Assembly: GCA_029964075.1 (NCBI GenBank)
Contig: CM057145.1
Location: 930,001-994,000 of the forward strand
Direction: 5' to 3'
DNA: 64,000 nt
DNA from: Patiria pectinifera
Lineage: Eukaryota; Echinodermata; Asteroidea; Valvatida; Asterinidae
A program made the translations under genes and the position numbers. The notes under the pieces were generated by a model that saw only the letters and a program-made list of their open reading frames with translations, made no database searches and was not told the DNA's origin. Shown here piece after piece: positions 34,660 to 46,460 of this stretch (positions are counted from its first letter, which is position 1; each line of letters starts with the position of its first letter).

Positions 34660-35555
34660 TTTCAACAGCAACGCTGTTATTTCTTTTCTTTATTAGATTT
34701 TTTTTTAAAGATAAAGTATATCTTTATTAGTTTTGGTAGTTCTCTTATTTATTCCCTTATTTCTAATAACGTATACATTTATAAAGGTAGGGCAAAATAA
34801 CAATTACAAACATCTGTTATGTATCGAAAAGGTTGTCATAAAAACCGTAACTTACTTGAGTAACTAATAACAAAACATGTACATAAAACAGCACCGTATT
34901 TACAGCATAAATATTTCGTCGTTAATATAAAAAAAATGTTGTAGCGTGAGACGTGACCTCACCCATCCAACATGAAGTATTACACTATATTTATATAAAC
35001 AAAATGGGAAAAGGAGGATTGTTTTTGAGGATTGGACGTTAAAAAAAAATGGGGACAAACACCAGCAGGCCTTAGAAGACGTGTACAAAATATCTTAAAA
35101 TCACGTGTACAGAGTACGTGATTTCATTGGCTAGTTAATCGTTTTAGCTCAACACGTAGCTCAGGTGGGCCGCACACGGTGACGTTTTTCGCCTCGCGAG
35201 GCAAAATAAATCAATCAGGACAGATATTTGCCTCACCAAATAAACCAATTGATTAAGGAAGTTGACATATTAGGCCCCCTGAGCCGTTTAAATTTATCCA
35301 GAAGGATAACATGATCAACAAAATGATTTACTGAGATAATTATGTAAACACACTGCCTGTAACTTTCGATGCTCCATAGCCCGGAAACACTTGTTGTTAA
35401 ATCATGTAGGGTGCTTTCAGTTGAGTGCAAGGGTCTAAATCCTGACTGGCACGTAGTATTCAGATTGTTTTAATCAAGGTTCAAGTATAAACTGCTGAGT
35501 ACACCCATCTTTCTAAAATCTTAAAGACATGTTTTTACACGTCGGAACGAAAAGC
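34660..35555. other. Gene-free stretch between genes A and B
   Basis: No coding frame or structured repeat that I can support. Confidence 0.4.
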
Positions 35556-35559
35556 TACG

Positions 35560-36360
35560 GATTATTTAATTCGTTATTACGGATTTATTTTTCGTTATTA
35601 TATTATTTTATTAATATTTCGGATTACTAATTTAATATTATTATTTATTAATTTGTTATATTTATTTATTTATATTTTTTTATTTATTATTTTTTAATTC
35701 GTTATTACGGATTATTAATTCGTTACTAATTCGACTAATTCGTTATTTAATTTGTTATTAATGATTATTAATTCGTATTATATTTTATTTATTTTTATTT
35801 ATTCGTTATTATTGATTATTATTATTTTATATTATTTAATTTATTATTACATTACGGATTATTTATTATTTATTAATTATATTTATTTATTAATTATTTT
35901 TACGAATTAATTTTTAATTATAGAATCTGATCGAGAAGAGGAAGACTTCTCACGACGCACGTGGAGAGTGACCAGGGAGGGCCTATGTATGCGGCGCTAC
36001 TAGGCGGCGCTTTCTTTTACGTTGCTTTACACCAGCACCCACCACCAAGTTGCCTAGTAAATAAGTGAACAATTGAGTAATTCGTAAAATAAAAATAAAA
36101 TATTAAATAACGAATAATAACGAATTAATAAAACGAATTAAATATCGTTATAACGAATTAATAATCCGTATAAACGAATATAATATTAATAAACGAATTA
36201 AACTAATGTAAAATAAAAATAATCGAAATAGTAAATAAAAAAAATAATTTAAATAATAATATTAAATAAAATAATATAATCCGTTATAACGAAAAATAAA
36301 AAATAATAACGAATTAAATAATAATTTATATAACGAATTATAATATTAAATAATCCGCAA
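35560..36360. repeat. AT-rich inverted minisatellite around a GC-richer core
   Basis: 35560-35915 is built of TTAATTCGTTATTACGGATT-type words; 36080-36360 is built of the complementary AATCCGTTATAACGAATTA-type words. The 150-bp centre (35930-36075) is GC-richer and unrelated (AGAGGAAGACTTCTCACGACG, GGCGGCGCTTTC). The arms can pair over several hundred bases although alignment is ragged. Confidence 0.8.
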
Positions 36361-36369
36361 CATATATAA

Positions 36370-37980
36370 TATACTATATGCTTGCAGTGGCGCGTACATC
36401 TGCTATTTTATGCTATTTGTTGTATTGCTTCATGCTCCATTGGATCCGTAGCCGTAGCTCCTCAAGTGCGCAAAAAAAACCTAGCTTTTACTAGCAACGC
36501 AACGCCTGTACTGCCTGTGTATTACTAAGCCAGCAGCTCATAAGCTGCTAAGTAAAGTTTGATTAAATATTATATACGGCGTCCGTACGAATCCAATTAC
36601 ACTTGTCCTTGGCAAACTGTGCCATTTTCTTGTCAATGAGTGGAAAGTTTGCGGTAACACCATCTTTTGAGTTGTGTGGTTCTGAGAAGAACCAGTTGTT
36701 ATCAATCGACTTTTCGAACAGTGTGCTCTGTTCGTTATTAGGAGACTGGCGGGCTCTTGCTGGTGTAGTAGTTTGAGCAGTGGATGCTAAGTTCGGTGGA
36801 CCGTTAAGGCGGGAATGGAACAGCTGCTGGGTAGGACTGTGTGTGCTCACTGAAGCATGTCAGAAGGATAGTGCTAGGTTACAGCTGGGATGACCATCAA
36901 GGGTTGCGCAGGGTGCCAAGGGTATATGGGACCCATAGGCACAACTAATGAGAGAGAACTATGGGATTAGTTGGGATCCGTGGGTATAGAAGAGCCATAA
37001 GACCTACGATGAAGCACCTATGTACCATGATCAACTCAAAAGAGATATCATTCACATGGTATTACCGCATACCTTCCATACATTGTTATGTCCACCACGC
37101 AAACCTTAAATTTCATTTTCTTGTGTTCTTGTTCTTGTCTTTTCTTTTCAGCCACTCGATGAAAAAGAACCATTCTCGATATGTAAACTGAATTTGTATG
37201 CTATATTACAATTTTAAATAGTGGTAAAACATGTACGGCAAAACGAAGAAAAGGTTGATTTGAAGTAACATGTAAACTTACGTAGGCCCAAAATAAACTT
37301 GCATGTACGTCTGTTAATATACTCCAAAATGGCGTCGACAGCTGCCCTTAGTTTGTTCAATTACAAATGTTTTAGAATCATGTCACATCTATAGGCCTAA
37401 TGTGATATTGTGTTACAATGTTGTACCAGTATGGGACTTACATGTTACATGGAGCAGCACCGTATTTACAGCCACTAATATTTTGTAATTATTATATATA
37501 CAATGCGTCGTAGTTAGATGCGAGATCCCGATCAGATTTGCAACAACTTCAGACTTTCGAACCATAATGGCCGTTCATTATGTGTACAGTGCAGCGTGCG
37601 ACTATCGTCTACGTGCACTGATGCATCATCTGCCATTTTTGTTCCAAACAGTGCAACGCTTATGTCGCAACTCTCTATCGATCTTTGTTTTGTTTGTAAA
37701 CATTGGCGCCATTTTATATGGGCTGCCGCAAGCGCATAAAATAAAGCCGTGGTTGGCAACATATTTTTTTCCCAAAAAAGTCCCCATACGCCCCAATGCA
37801 TAGTAAAAAGGCATGTTTAGGAATAGCTTTGGTGACAATGTTGTATTTCCAACAATCAAATAATATTTTGGTTATCTGTGATAAATATTCTTAATTATTG
37901 CAGCGTTGGACGTTCTAAAGTTTTGCAACCTGTGGTTGGTAGTTTGCCAACCAAGCGTAGATCATTTAAAATACAGCTCT
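36370..37980. other. Gene-free stretch, 3' flank of gene B
   Basis: No coding frame found. Would include the gene B 3' UTR on the minus strand; no well-placed AATAAA was seen within the first 120 bases after the stop. Confidence 0.4.
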
Positions 37981-37984
37981 GCAA

Positions 37985-38115
37985 TCAGCTTCGGTAGGGC
38001 GCCCTCCTTGTATCGTACACAGCCTCCGCGATGAACAAGGGAACGGACAACAAGGTCACTCCACCGAACAAGCAGAAGGAAATGCGGAAACTCCCCGTCC
38101 ACTCATTAGTCCAAC
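37985..38115 (-). CDS. Gene B exon 4 (short last exon)
   Basis: TTTTCTCTCAG acceptor, 43 codons to TGA at 37985-37987; codes the TM11-12 loop, TM12 and a short tail ending RRAPYRS. Placed by phase, acceptor and resemblance in position to gene A exon 4. Confidence 0.85.
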
Positions 38116-41100
38116 CTGAGAGAAAATAGCAGTTTGATATCACATAAATAAATCGTCATCGTAAAAGACCGAATTATTTGAGCGAACGACGACGCTGAAT
38201 ATGGACGCCATTTTAAGTTATGGCTGACAGAATAGCAGGGCGCTATTTGATTTGGGTAAAGTCTGTTGTATTTTCCCAAACCAAATAGCGCCCTTCCCTT
38301 CTCCGCCATTTTTCAAACAGGCTAATGGTGTCTTTTGTGAGGCGGTAGAATACTTCGCCTCAAACTATCAAATATTTCCACAAGTTATCCACTGATATTC
38401 GTTTAAATTGGGGCAAACCGGCCCTGTTTTTGGTCGACGGCAAAGTAAAAAAATGAATTCTCCGTGGCGACCTCTTGGTGGCGCACTGTATTGGGAATCA
38501 CCGTATTTAGAGCGTACATTTGTTCAATCTTAAACATGATATTGAAGTGTAGTTTCTAAATTCCAGTAATAAAAATGTTTGTACTGTTTGTACTCAGAAA
38601 GAAAGTAGTGTCTTTACAGCGCCCTCATTCGCATGAAGCGAGAAGCTACGGATTGAAATAGATCGCTTGAATGATTGATCGCTTGACTGAAAATAAAAGT
38701 GCTGTAGATCAGAATATATTAACCTAATATTTGACAGAAATAGATGAACTGTTGCCGTCACGACAATAACTTAACTTCCATTTCGTTGGTACTATTTAAA
38801 TGATTTTCCACGCAAAAGACGATTCATTATTTAACTCGAAGTGAGGATCATCAAATGTTGAATGCGTGCGCATCAGCGGCGTATACATCTAGGGTCAGCT
38901 TCGAGGAGGCACACAGGGGTGCACCAATTATTCAAGGGGGCACTGAAGGCAACAGGTATATTATTTTTGTGCAATTCAAGATTATAAATGGAGAAGGAGC
39001 ACCCGGGTGGCACGGATCTTCGCTGGGGGAGGGGGCAGGTGCCCCCGTGCGCATCCCCCGAGTAGTTGCGCCACTGGTGCACATTAAGAATACCAAAGTG
39101 ACTTTAACGTTGATCTAGTGATTGCCAAAAGAAGTCAAACTGCATATATTGCTCGTCTCCGGTAATCGGCAGTGGGGGAATGAGGCTGCGCATTTTTCTT
39201 GATGGGCTGCCAAAAAGAGTACGTTCAGTTCATAGGTTATTCGATCGATAGAAGTATGTTTGTAATTCTTCGTTTTCTGTGTTTTAATTATGCAACTTAT
39301 ATTCAAAATTATTTGTTAGAGTCTTCAGAGCCCATTGGAGCTAGGCAGTTACTTTACTCAATTGGCCGGAAACATAATGACCTCACAATTTGTTTACAGG
39401 TGGGCTTTCTTATGAGAGCCATCGGATCGGGACGAGAACCACCAAGTGCCCACATGTAAATAATGCATGACTTCATTATGTCATAGGTCACAGTGCTGCA
39501 TGGAGAACAGGCTGCATTGGAAATGTGCTAAATAGTAGGGAAATAATAAGGGAAAAGGATCACACCTGCCACTAATCCACCAAGTGCCGAAGATATCCCA
39601 ATGAAAACTCCTTGCCAGCCCAGTATACTGACCAACCGGTCGTCGGTCGAAAGAAACCGCAACCTGACATCAATAGCTTGGTACATCATGGCGTAACCGA
39701 CGCCTACGAGTCCCGTCACAGCTAACTGTCCGATGAACGGTCTGATGAAGGCGTCTAAGAGGAACGATGCGCACACGACGATTGCCCCGAAACACCCCCA
39801 AAATGTCATGGATGGCTTTACGCCGACCTGCTGCAAGATGGGCGCTACCAACTTGCCAATGACATTGCCAAAACCGAAGGCAGTGGGAAGAAACGACGCC
39901 TGTGTTTCAGTCAGACCCTGAAACTGCCCGTGCGGTACAACATACACCACCCATGCACTGTAGGCAAGAGCACCAGTAAACTTCGCGGAAGCCAAGAAGA
40001 CAAACCTTTTATCTTTCAGCAATGCTAGATCGAATGCATTAGTAAAACGCTGGCAACACTCCCCAAGCCTACTTTCACGAAGAGCTGAGTCGCAGGTACT
40101 AGGTGTGTGATCACTGCAAAGTGTAAGATTTTCCTTTGAATCGGCGTCTTCCTCTTCGTCTACCGAAACCTCTTGGTACTGCTGACTATCTGGTGAAGAG
40201 GAAGACGGGTCCCGTTGCACTAACAAAGCAAACGCCACCAAATGAAACGAGACACCTCCCAGTAAAAGCATGGTTCCTCTCCAGCCATAGGTGTCCAGAA
40301 GTACCTGTGTAACTGGCCCGTAAATCATCACACCCACAGGAAAACCCATCGTTGCTATTCCAGTAGCCAAGGGATACTTCTCCTTGAAGTACGAGGCCAT
40401 TACAGCATAACTGATGAATAAACTGAACGCTGCCCCGATACCTGCAAAAACAATAATCATCAACCTGGTCATTATTTTTGGGGGCACATGAGGACGGTGT
40501 AAGACGCCATTTTCTTGGTATAAATAGCAGAAAAATTGTCTATTGATGCAGTTATTGAGTATAAATTTTCCCTTTTAATGTTTTACACATATAATTTGGA
40601 GCTGTAACAATTGTGTACACCCCAAATGGACCTTACGCCAAGTCATGAAATTTAATGGCTAAAGCCGAGTCAGAGGGCACTGGTTTTGTAATGCCTTGAT
40701 AGGCAGAGTATACCATTTTGTGTAGTTTTTGTCACTATATTTATAACAGACAACACCCGCTGAGATACCAGTGCTGACGCAAAATATGCGAGTATACCTC
40801 GTCGGGTACCCGGCAGAAGGGCATAGTTATGAGCGTTCTGACGCGAAAATCACTTTCAAGAAAATTGCATTTAAAAGACTCAAATTTTCCCCACGCGTAT
40901 TATGAATACAATGTTCTCCCTCGCGTATTATAAATCGTACGAATATGAAATTTGTCACACGTATGAATCATAGTTTTTAGAGCAACTTTTGTTTATTTCT
41001 GACTGAAATGTTTAGCTTTCATTAAAATGGGGGCAGTTTTCTGCACATGCCCTTTTGCTGGGAATATTTTGGTGATTACGGATCAGCGTTGTAGTACCCG

Positions 41101-42971
41101 TACTCGAGTACTACTCGAGTACTTTTTTGGAGTACTCGTACTGTAACTCGTACTGTAATGTCAAAGTACTCGTACCCGAAATGACGGTACTCGTACTCGG
41201 GCAGCGAAGTACTCGTACTCGACATGTCGAAATTGTACTCGATCATCAAAATACTCGTACCCGAATACAACTTGACTTACCACGGCCTTATTTCATCAAT
41301 ATTTTCAATTGGAAATGGTTGACGCTTGCGGAGAAATTGAAGTGTTTTTTTTTATTTTCTTCAATGCACGTCTGGCCGACAAACACATTAACAGCTAGCC
41401 GTGAGTGGGTCCGTATATCGATCTGATTGGGCCTTTGAAGTATGGCCGTATTCGGAAATAGAAGTACTCATACTTGTACTCGGAAGCACTCGTACTCGGA
41501 AGTACTCGTACTCGTACTCGGAGGCAGAAGTACTCGTACGCGGAGACCTGTGATTGTACTCGGAAGTACATGTACTCGACCTATACACTAAATCGTACCC
41601 TATTGTCTTGCTTATTTTTTTAATGCTCCAACATTGTTTCATTCTCCACAAGTTCCCCATTCAAACATATCCAAATAACGTGGTGAGAGCCACTTTTGCC
41701 CGGGTTGAAGTATTGGCCCCATTACTGTAGCACAATTCCAGTAAGTCTGGCAGGCCTCGACGCATTTTGCAGCGCAAGGTCCATCCTTGCATGCGTAAAC
41801 ATTTTGCAACATCAGCCATGAACATCTTGAAAAAGTCTTAATTTTACCTAACAGTCCAATGAAAAATACGGACAGGAGCAGAGTCGTGTTTGACATTGAC
41901 GACAATGTAAGACCCGCAGCGTACGAAAGTGCACCTACGACCATCATTGGACGACTGCCAAGTAGACGAGAGAGGGCGCCTACAAAAGGTGCTAGAAGGA
42001 AAAGGGGGCAAAAGCAACATTAGTGTGACTTGACTTGTCAATGATTCCTCTGACATGTTGGTTCCAGATGAGACCTCATCATAAGCGAAATATATTACTG
42101 CCATACCCCAATATAGAAGGTCGGGAACAGAAAAGTCTGTGAAACCAAGCCTCGTACTCAGAATTATATAAACACTTGCACAACCTATTTATCATAAGAG
42201 AATACATTTGTGTTTGGCTGGGTTTTAAACACTATGTTTAGACCGGCTGGAGTCTGGACGCTGATATTCACCAAATTATCACTTATCCTCTTTGGTTGCA
42301 TGAAAAATGATGGCGTCCCGGGTTCGATTTGAACCAGAATCTGAGTCATATTTCAGGGTCAATGTGACATACATAGGTCAAATGACACATTTGCAAAGAT
42401 TTCCTGGTCCGGAACTGATCCAAAAGGTATCATATAGACCTGGAGAAGTGTCATTTTGACCCGGAAAAGTGTCATTTTGAGCCTGATAAGTATTAGCTTA
42501 AAAAGGGTTCGGAATCCTGGTGAAATCTGACCCGGACGGTACAAAATGTGACCGAAAGTCTTAAAAACACATTCTGGCAACATTCTCTAATTATTTGAAG
42601 CAAGACTGTCATGTTAAATGGAATACACCAACCAAAGCATCGTTTCAGTTTCAGAAACCTCCAAACTAGAATAGTTGGGATTACCCAAACTAAACTCACA
42701 GGACTGTGCAAGCTATTGTGGGGGTCATTGCTACATAGTTGGGGCGTAACATATCCTTACCGAAACAGTTGAGCGCCGTGACATGGAGGATTGCAATCCA
42801 GCCGACAAGCCACAAGTCACTGTCCAAGTCGTTTGTCATCGGAATGAGCAGGACACCCAGCGCTTTGATCTGACCATATATGACAAAAAAGTTGACGAAC
42901 GACGCACCGACCATAACCCACCCCCACTTGTCGTGGTCGTAATATGTGGGCTTCACTCCAGTCGACGCCAT
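37985..42971 (-). CDS. SLC16 (monocarboxylate transporter) family gene B, complete, 4 exons, 453 aa
   Basis: Minus-strand exons in order are 42761-42971, 41848-41991, 39566-40441 and 37985-38115, all introns phase 1. Exon 2 is 144 nt, exactly as in gene A. ATG at 42971 (AGAAATGGCG) gives MASTGVKPTYYDHDKWGWVM, the MCT N-terminal signature with D-K in place of G-G. K36 (GQIKALGVL) keeps the MCT substrate-site lysine. ASYFKEKYPLATGIATMGFP and IYGPVTQVLLDTYGWRG are the TM4-6 motifs. The TM6-7 loop is short, acidic and serine-rich, without gene A's repeats. The TM8 Asp/Arg positions are G310 and G314. The C-terminus is WTNEWTGSFRISFCLFGG and TM12. A membrane carrier of the SLC16 family with unknown substrate, clearly related to gene A but well diverged. 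Confidence 0.92.
38874..39076. mobile_element. hAT-like MITE in intron 3 of gene B
   Basis: 203 bp with CAGCGGCGTA at one end and TGCGCCACTG at the other (CAGNGGCG ends, typical for hAT). Flanked by GTGCGCAT (38866-38873) and GTGCACAT (39077-39084), an 8-bp target duplication with one mismatch. No transposase. Includes a GC-rich GGGGGAGGGGGCAGGTGCCCCC stretch. Confidence 0.75.
39566..40441 (-). CDS. Gene B exon 3
   Basis: 876 nt; acceptor TTTTTGCAG, donor GGCAG before GTGTGA. Codes TM4 to TM11. Confidence 0.9.
41091..41270. repeat. (GTACTC)n-type array 1, intron 2 of gene B
   Basis: Irregular AGTACTCGTACTCGG words with GAGTACTC palindromes. Confidence 0.85.
41462..41585. repeat. (GTACTC)n-type array 2, intron 2 of gene B
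   Basis: Same words as array 1, separated from it by about 190 bp of ordinary sequence. Confidence 0.85.
41848..41991 (-). CDS. Gene B exon 2
   Basis: 144 nt; acceptor CCTTCTAG, donor TTAG before GTAAAA. Codes APFVGALSRLLGSRPMMVVG and TM3. Confidence 0.88.
42761..42971 (-). CDS. Gene B exon 1
   Basis: 211 nt from ATG to GTTTCG before GTAAGG. Codes TM1 and TM2. Confidence 0.9.
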
Positions 42972-43370
42972 TTCTGGAACCAAAGTAACCAATACTGTTC
43001 AATGAAACACAACTACTTTAGCCCGTTTCTACCAACACTTCTAAAACTGTGCTGACAGGAACGCGTCGCCCATGCAAAGTGCAGTGCAAGAATATGTGTA
43101 CACGAATGTGTCTCGTTTTGTACTACTTCATTTTCAATGGACCTCCGCTCCGTAGCCGTATAGATGACAACAGGGTGATTTAGTTTGTACATGTACATGA
43201 CGTTCGCCTCTTTGGATGTTGTGTTGTCTATTCGTGATGATATAAAACAGTTAAATACTTTCAAATTGTATTCAATTTTCCTTGAATTTCCGGTATTACC
43301 GGAAATTAAGATCAAACGGTTTTGTGCGTAGGAATCCAAAACGTTGCCCGAGGCAATGTCTAACTTATCA
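42972..43370. other. Upstream region of gene B
   Basis: Would hold the gene B promoter and 5' UTR. No TATA box that I would defend. A CCGGTATTACCGG palindrome is at about 43289. Confidence 0.35.
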
Positions 43371-43735
43371 CAAACAATGAGAACGGTACTGCAATCACTT
43401 GAAAAGTTATAGTTCGCAAATAGTTGTTATTTTATGACGTCATGATGACGTCATGACAAATGTTCACATCGTCGGGGCGGGTTTCAGGTTTACACCAGGT
43501 TTAATCATCATCCCGAAAAAGTTGGGAAGAAATGTTGGCTTCCTGCGTGAGCTAGCACAACTCGATCAGCGTTGTAAATTTGTTGGAAATCTTTGTCTCC
43601 TAAATCTTTGTCTTCTAAATGGTAGATGATATAAACATGAAACTTTGAACAAAGATCAACCCCGATTCCGAGGTGTGCACATTACTCTGATGTCATGATG
43701 ACGTCATCAGGTATTAAATTACAAGTTATCAAAAA
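43371..43735 (+). repeat. HINE-A-related fragment upstream of gene B
   Basis: Shares GAGAACGGTACT, TGACGTCATGATGACGTCATGAC and TAATCATCATCCCGAAAAAG blocks with 11.6-12.4 kb. Contains four CRE-like palindromes in 300 bp. Confidence 0.6.
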
Positions 43736-44032
43736 AAATAGTGACCGTTTTAATTCACTTATAACTTTGAACCTAAAAAGCAATTATGCCATATCTGTGC
43801 TATCTGATAAACCATACCGGTACCTTGATAAATATTTGTTGGAGTCGTGCACGTAACGTTGCTTGACCTCTCTTTCTGGGTTAAGTTTTTTTATACTTAA
43901 TAGAATTTGTTACTTTGTAAATAAACGTTTTTGCTCTAAAACGAACAAAAAAAATCGTGTCACCTTCCTTGTTTTAATTAGGTGTTGGGCCTCAGCCCAA
44001 TACCTATTGTAATTGTATGAATTTACTATTGT

Positions 44033-45149
44033 TAGCTGTTTCGGTGACTCACCGAAACAGCTCTTGTTTTCGTTAAGATTTTTTTTTCTTTTTTTTTTCT
44101 CCTTTTTCAGACTTTTTCTCCATAGGTTTAACACACGTTTCTTCCACCAGTCCACTTTGCCACTTTTTTCAAATCCGATTGATTTCAGACTTGCTACATA
44201 CTTAGACCACCACCCACAGATGGTCCCAGAAGAAATTTGTGATCGTGACGTCATCAGGTGTCAGGTTACGTCACATTAAAGATGCATTTTCCCCCATATG
44301 TTTTGTACACGTTTAAAACATTCCAGTTTGGCATCTTCGTAAATCCGATCGACTTTAAACTTAATTCATACTTCGACCACCACCCATAGATGGTCCTAGA
44401 CGAAATTCGTGATTGTGACGTCATCAAGTGTCAGGTTACGTCACATTAAAGATGCATTTTTCCCCATAGGGTTTGTACATGCTTTAAAACGCTCCATTTC
44501 GGCACTTTCGTAAATCCGATCGACGTAACACTTGGTACACACTTAGACCATCACCCACAGATGGTCCTTGAAGAAATTCGCGATCGCGACGTCATCAGGT
44601 GTCACGTTACTTCACATTAAAGATGCACATTTTTCCCATAGGTTTGGTACACGTTTTAAAACGCTCCACTTTGGCACTTTCGTGAATTTGACCGACATTA
44701 TACTTGGTACACACTTAGACCACTACCCATAGATGGTCCTAGAAGAAATTCGTCATCGTTGCTTAATGAGGTGTCAGGTTGCATTACATTAAAGATGCAT
44801 TGTTTCCCTATTAGTTTTGTACACGTTTTTTCTTCAAACTGAACTTCGGAAGTACAAGTCTGAATGGGTTAAAATAGGGTATGCAAATTCACATGAATGT
44901 GTTATAGATGGAAATTGAAGTGACATCATCATCAAATGTCATGTGAAGTCCCTTAAAGGGGCAGTTTATTCTTTTATAGGTCTCTATCTACAGAACTAAA
45001 ATGTTCGATTTGGTTGTAACTTGACATGTACATATTATAATGTGCTGTTATAGATGACATTAATAGTGACGTCACTGATTGTTCATCCCATGTTCAGAGT
45101 ATTTCAAATATCCGAAACAGCTTGTGTTTGTCCACAAACACATATCTAG
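44033..45149 (+). mobile_element. Helentron-like element HINE-B, nested in HINE-A1
   Basis: 5' TAGCTGTTTCGG with its own hairpin (CCGAAACAGCT at 44052-44062). 3' CCGAAACAGCT at 45112-45122, an 11-bp perfect subterminal inverted repeat of the 5' end. Then a perfect 8-bp-stem hairpin GTGTTTGT-CC-ACAAACAC (45124-45141), ATAT, CTAG and T. Sequence on either side rejoins as uninterrupted HINE-A. Core is a 171-bp tandem array. Non-coding. Confidence 0.72.
44100..44830 (+). repeat. Four-unit 171-bp tandem array in HINE-B
   Basis: CAGATGGTCC-type marker at 44218, 44388, 44559 and 44731, periods 170, 171 and 172. Each unit contains GTGACGTCATCAGGTGTCAG, CATTAAAGATGCA and CCATAGG-TTGTACACG. Core tandem repeats of 130-180 bp are usual in DINE-1, pearl and Tsp-like elements. 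Confidence 0.9.
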
Positions 45150-46095
45150 TTATTAATGCTCTCCTCAGCATATTCTTCTCCAGAGCTGTCTGTCAAAATG
45201 AAAACATATATGAACTTCAATTGTCAATACATGAATGCACAACCCACTGAACATGTGCTTTTTTGCAATTACGTCATCATGACGTCATCATGGGTCACGT
45301 GACGTCACTTCAAAAAATAATCAATTTAATCTTTGAAATTCAATATAAAATCAACCGTCAGAGACCGCAACTTGAATTTTGCGGGAATCGACATGATAAC
45401 ATATTATCTTCATTTTATCTTGTGCGCGTAAAATCACGTGACCCTTCCTTCCGGTCGAAACCGGAAGTGCCTAATAATTTGAAAGTGGAAAAAGATATGA
45501 ACTTGCTTTCAACGGTGTTGATGTCTACTTGGATTGACCTTTCAAAAAAAAAATTGGTGACGTCATGAAGAGTTGGAGCGTCCTCTAGCGGCAGGTTAAA
45601 AAACGCGAAAAACGCATTTTCACTCGATGTCTGTGGCGAAATTTGACCATAATGACCATTATGCAGACAACGCTTGTGCGCGAAAAAAAATTGATTACGT
45701 CATCAGACCGGAAGTTACAATAAAAAGACCTTTAAACCTTCAAAAATTGCTAAAAAATCAACCTTGATAGATATAATCAAGATTTGGCTAACTATAGCAC
45801 AGTTAAAATAGCTCTTGAACTTTCTGGTAATGACGTCACAATTATGTCATCAAGTATCATATTACAAGCAATCAAAGATTTCTAGATTTAATCTTTGAAA
45901 ATCAATATAAAATCAACTGCTACAGATTTGATTTTGTTTTTTTAAGGGAATATACATCATTTGCTTTTGCTGTAATTTTCAGAAATGGATGGAATTGGGG
46001 GGTTGGAAATATATAACAAATATAGTTACACTGACTTTTTTGAGATTTGGGTTCGAAAATGCTATAAAAACCAAGAAAAACAATCATTTTCCTGT

Positions 46096-46181
46096 AGTCT
46101 GGTTCCCTGACTCCATTTAAGAAGAAACAGAGCAGTTTACATATATTGGGGAATTGTAAGGTCAGGGAACCAGTCTAGCTG
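46096..46181. repeat. Hairpin with TAGTCTGGTTCCCTGAC ends
   Basis: TAGTCTGGTTCCCTGACTCC mirrored by GGTCAGGGAACCAGTCTA, about 86 bp in total. Inside HINE-A1. Confidence 0.7.
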
Positions 46182-46239
46182 GCTTGTACCCGTTCATAGG
46201 TGTGTAATCGATTGCAAACAAGTGTGATGGTCAAATGGG

Positions 46240-46460
46240 GCCAGTATTTGAAAAAAAGCCAGTTTTTTCCAACGCTGATCGGCCGATCAGCGTTGGAAAT
46301 TGATACAAAAATACCACTTTTCTTGAAAATGACAGTATACCAGGTGCCATGATTTTACAGGATGCTTTACACTGTCATTCACTAACAGTCCAGCAAGGTA
46401 TTTCAAAATGATTTGGTAGTTTTATTTTTTGATGTTTGCAAATGTTGTATTTTCCCTTTA
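46240..46460 (+). repeat. Dispersed repeat, copy 2 (copy 1 at 19000-19215), with perfect 32-bp palindrome
   Basis: Contains TTCCAACGCTGATCGG (46267-46282) followed at once by its exact reverse complement (46283-46298). Confidence 0.8.

Noticed and set aside
38855-39118. 87-codon frame over a GC-rich patch
   Set aside because: Explained by the hAT-like MITE at 38874-39076.
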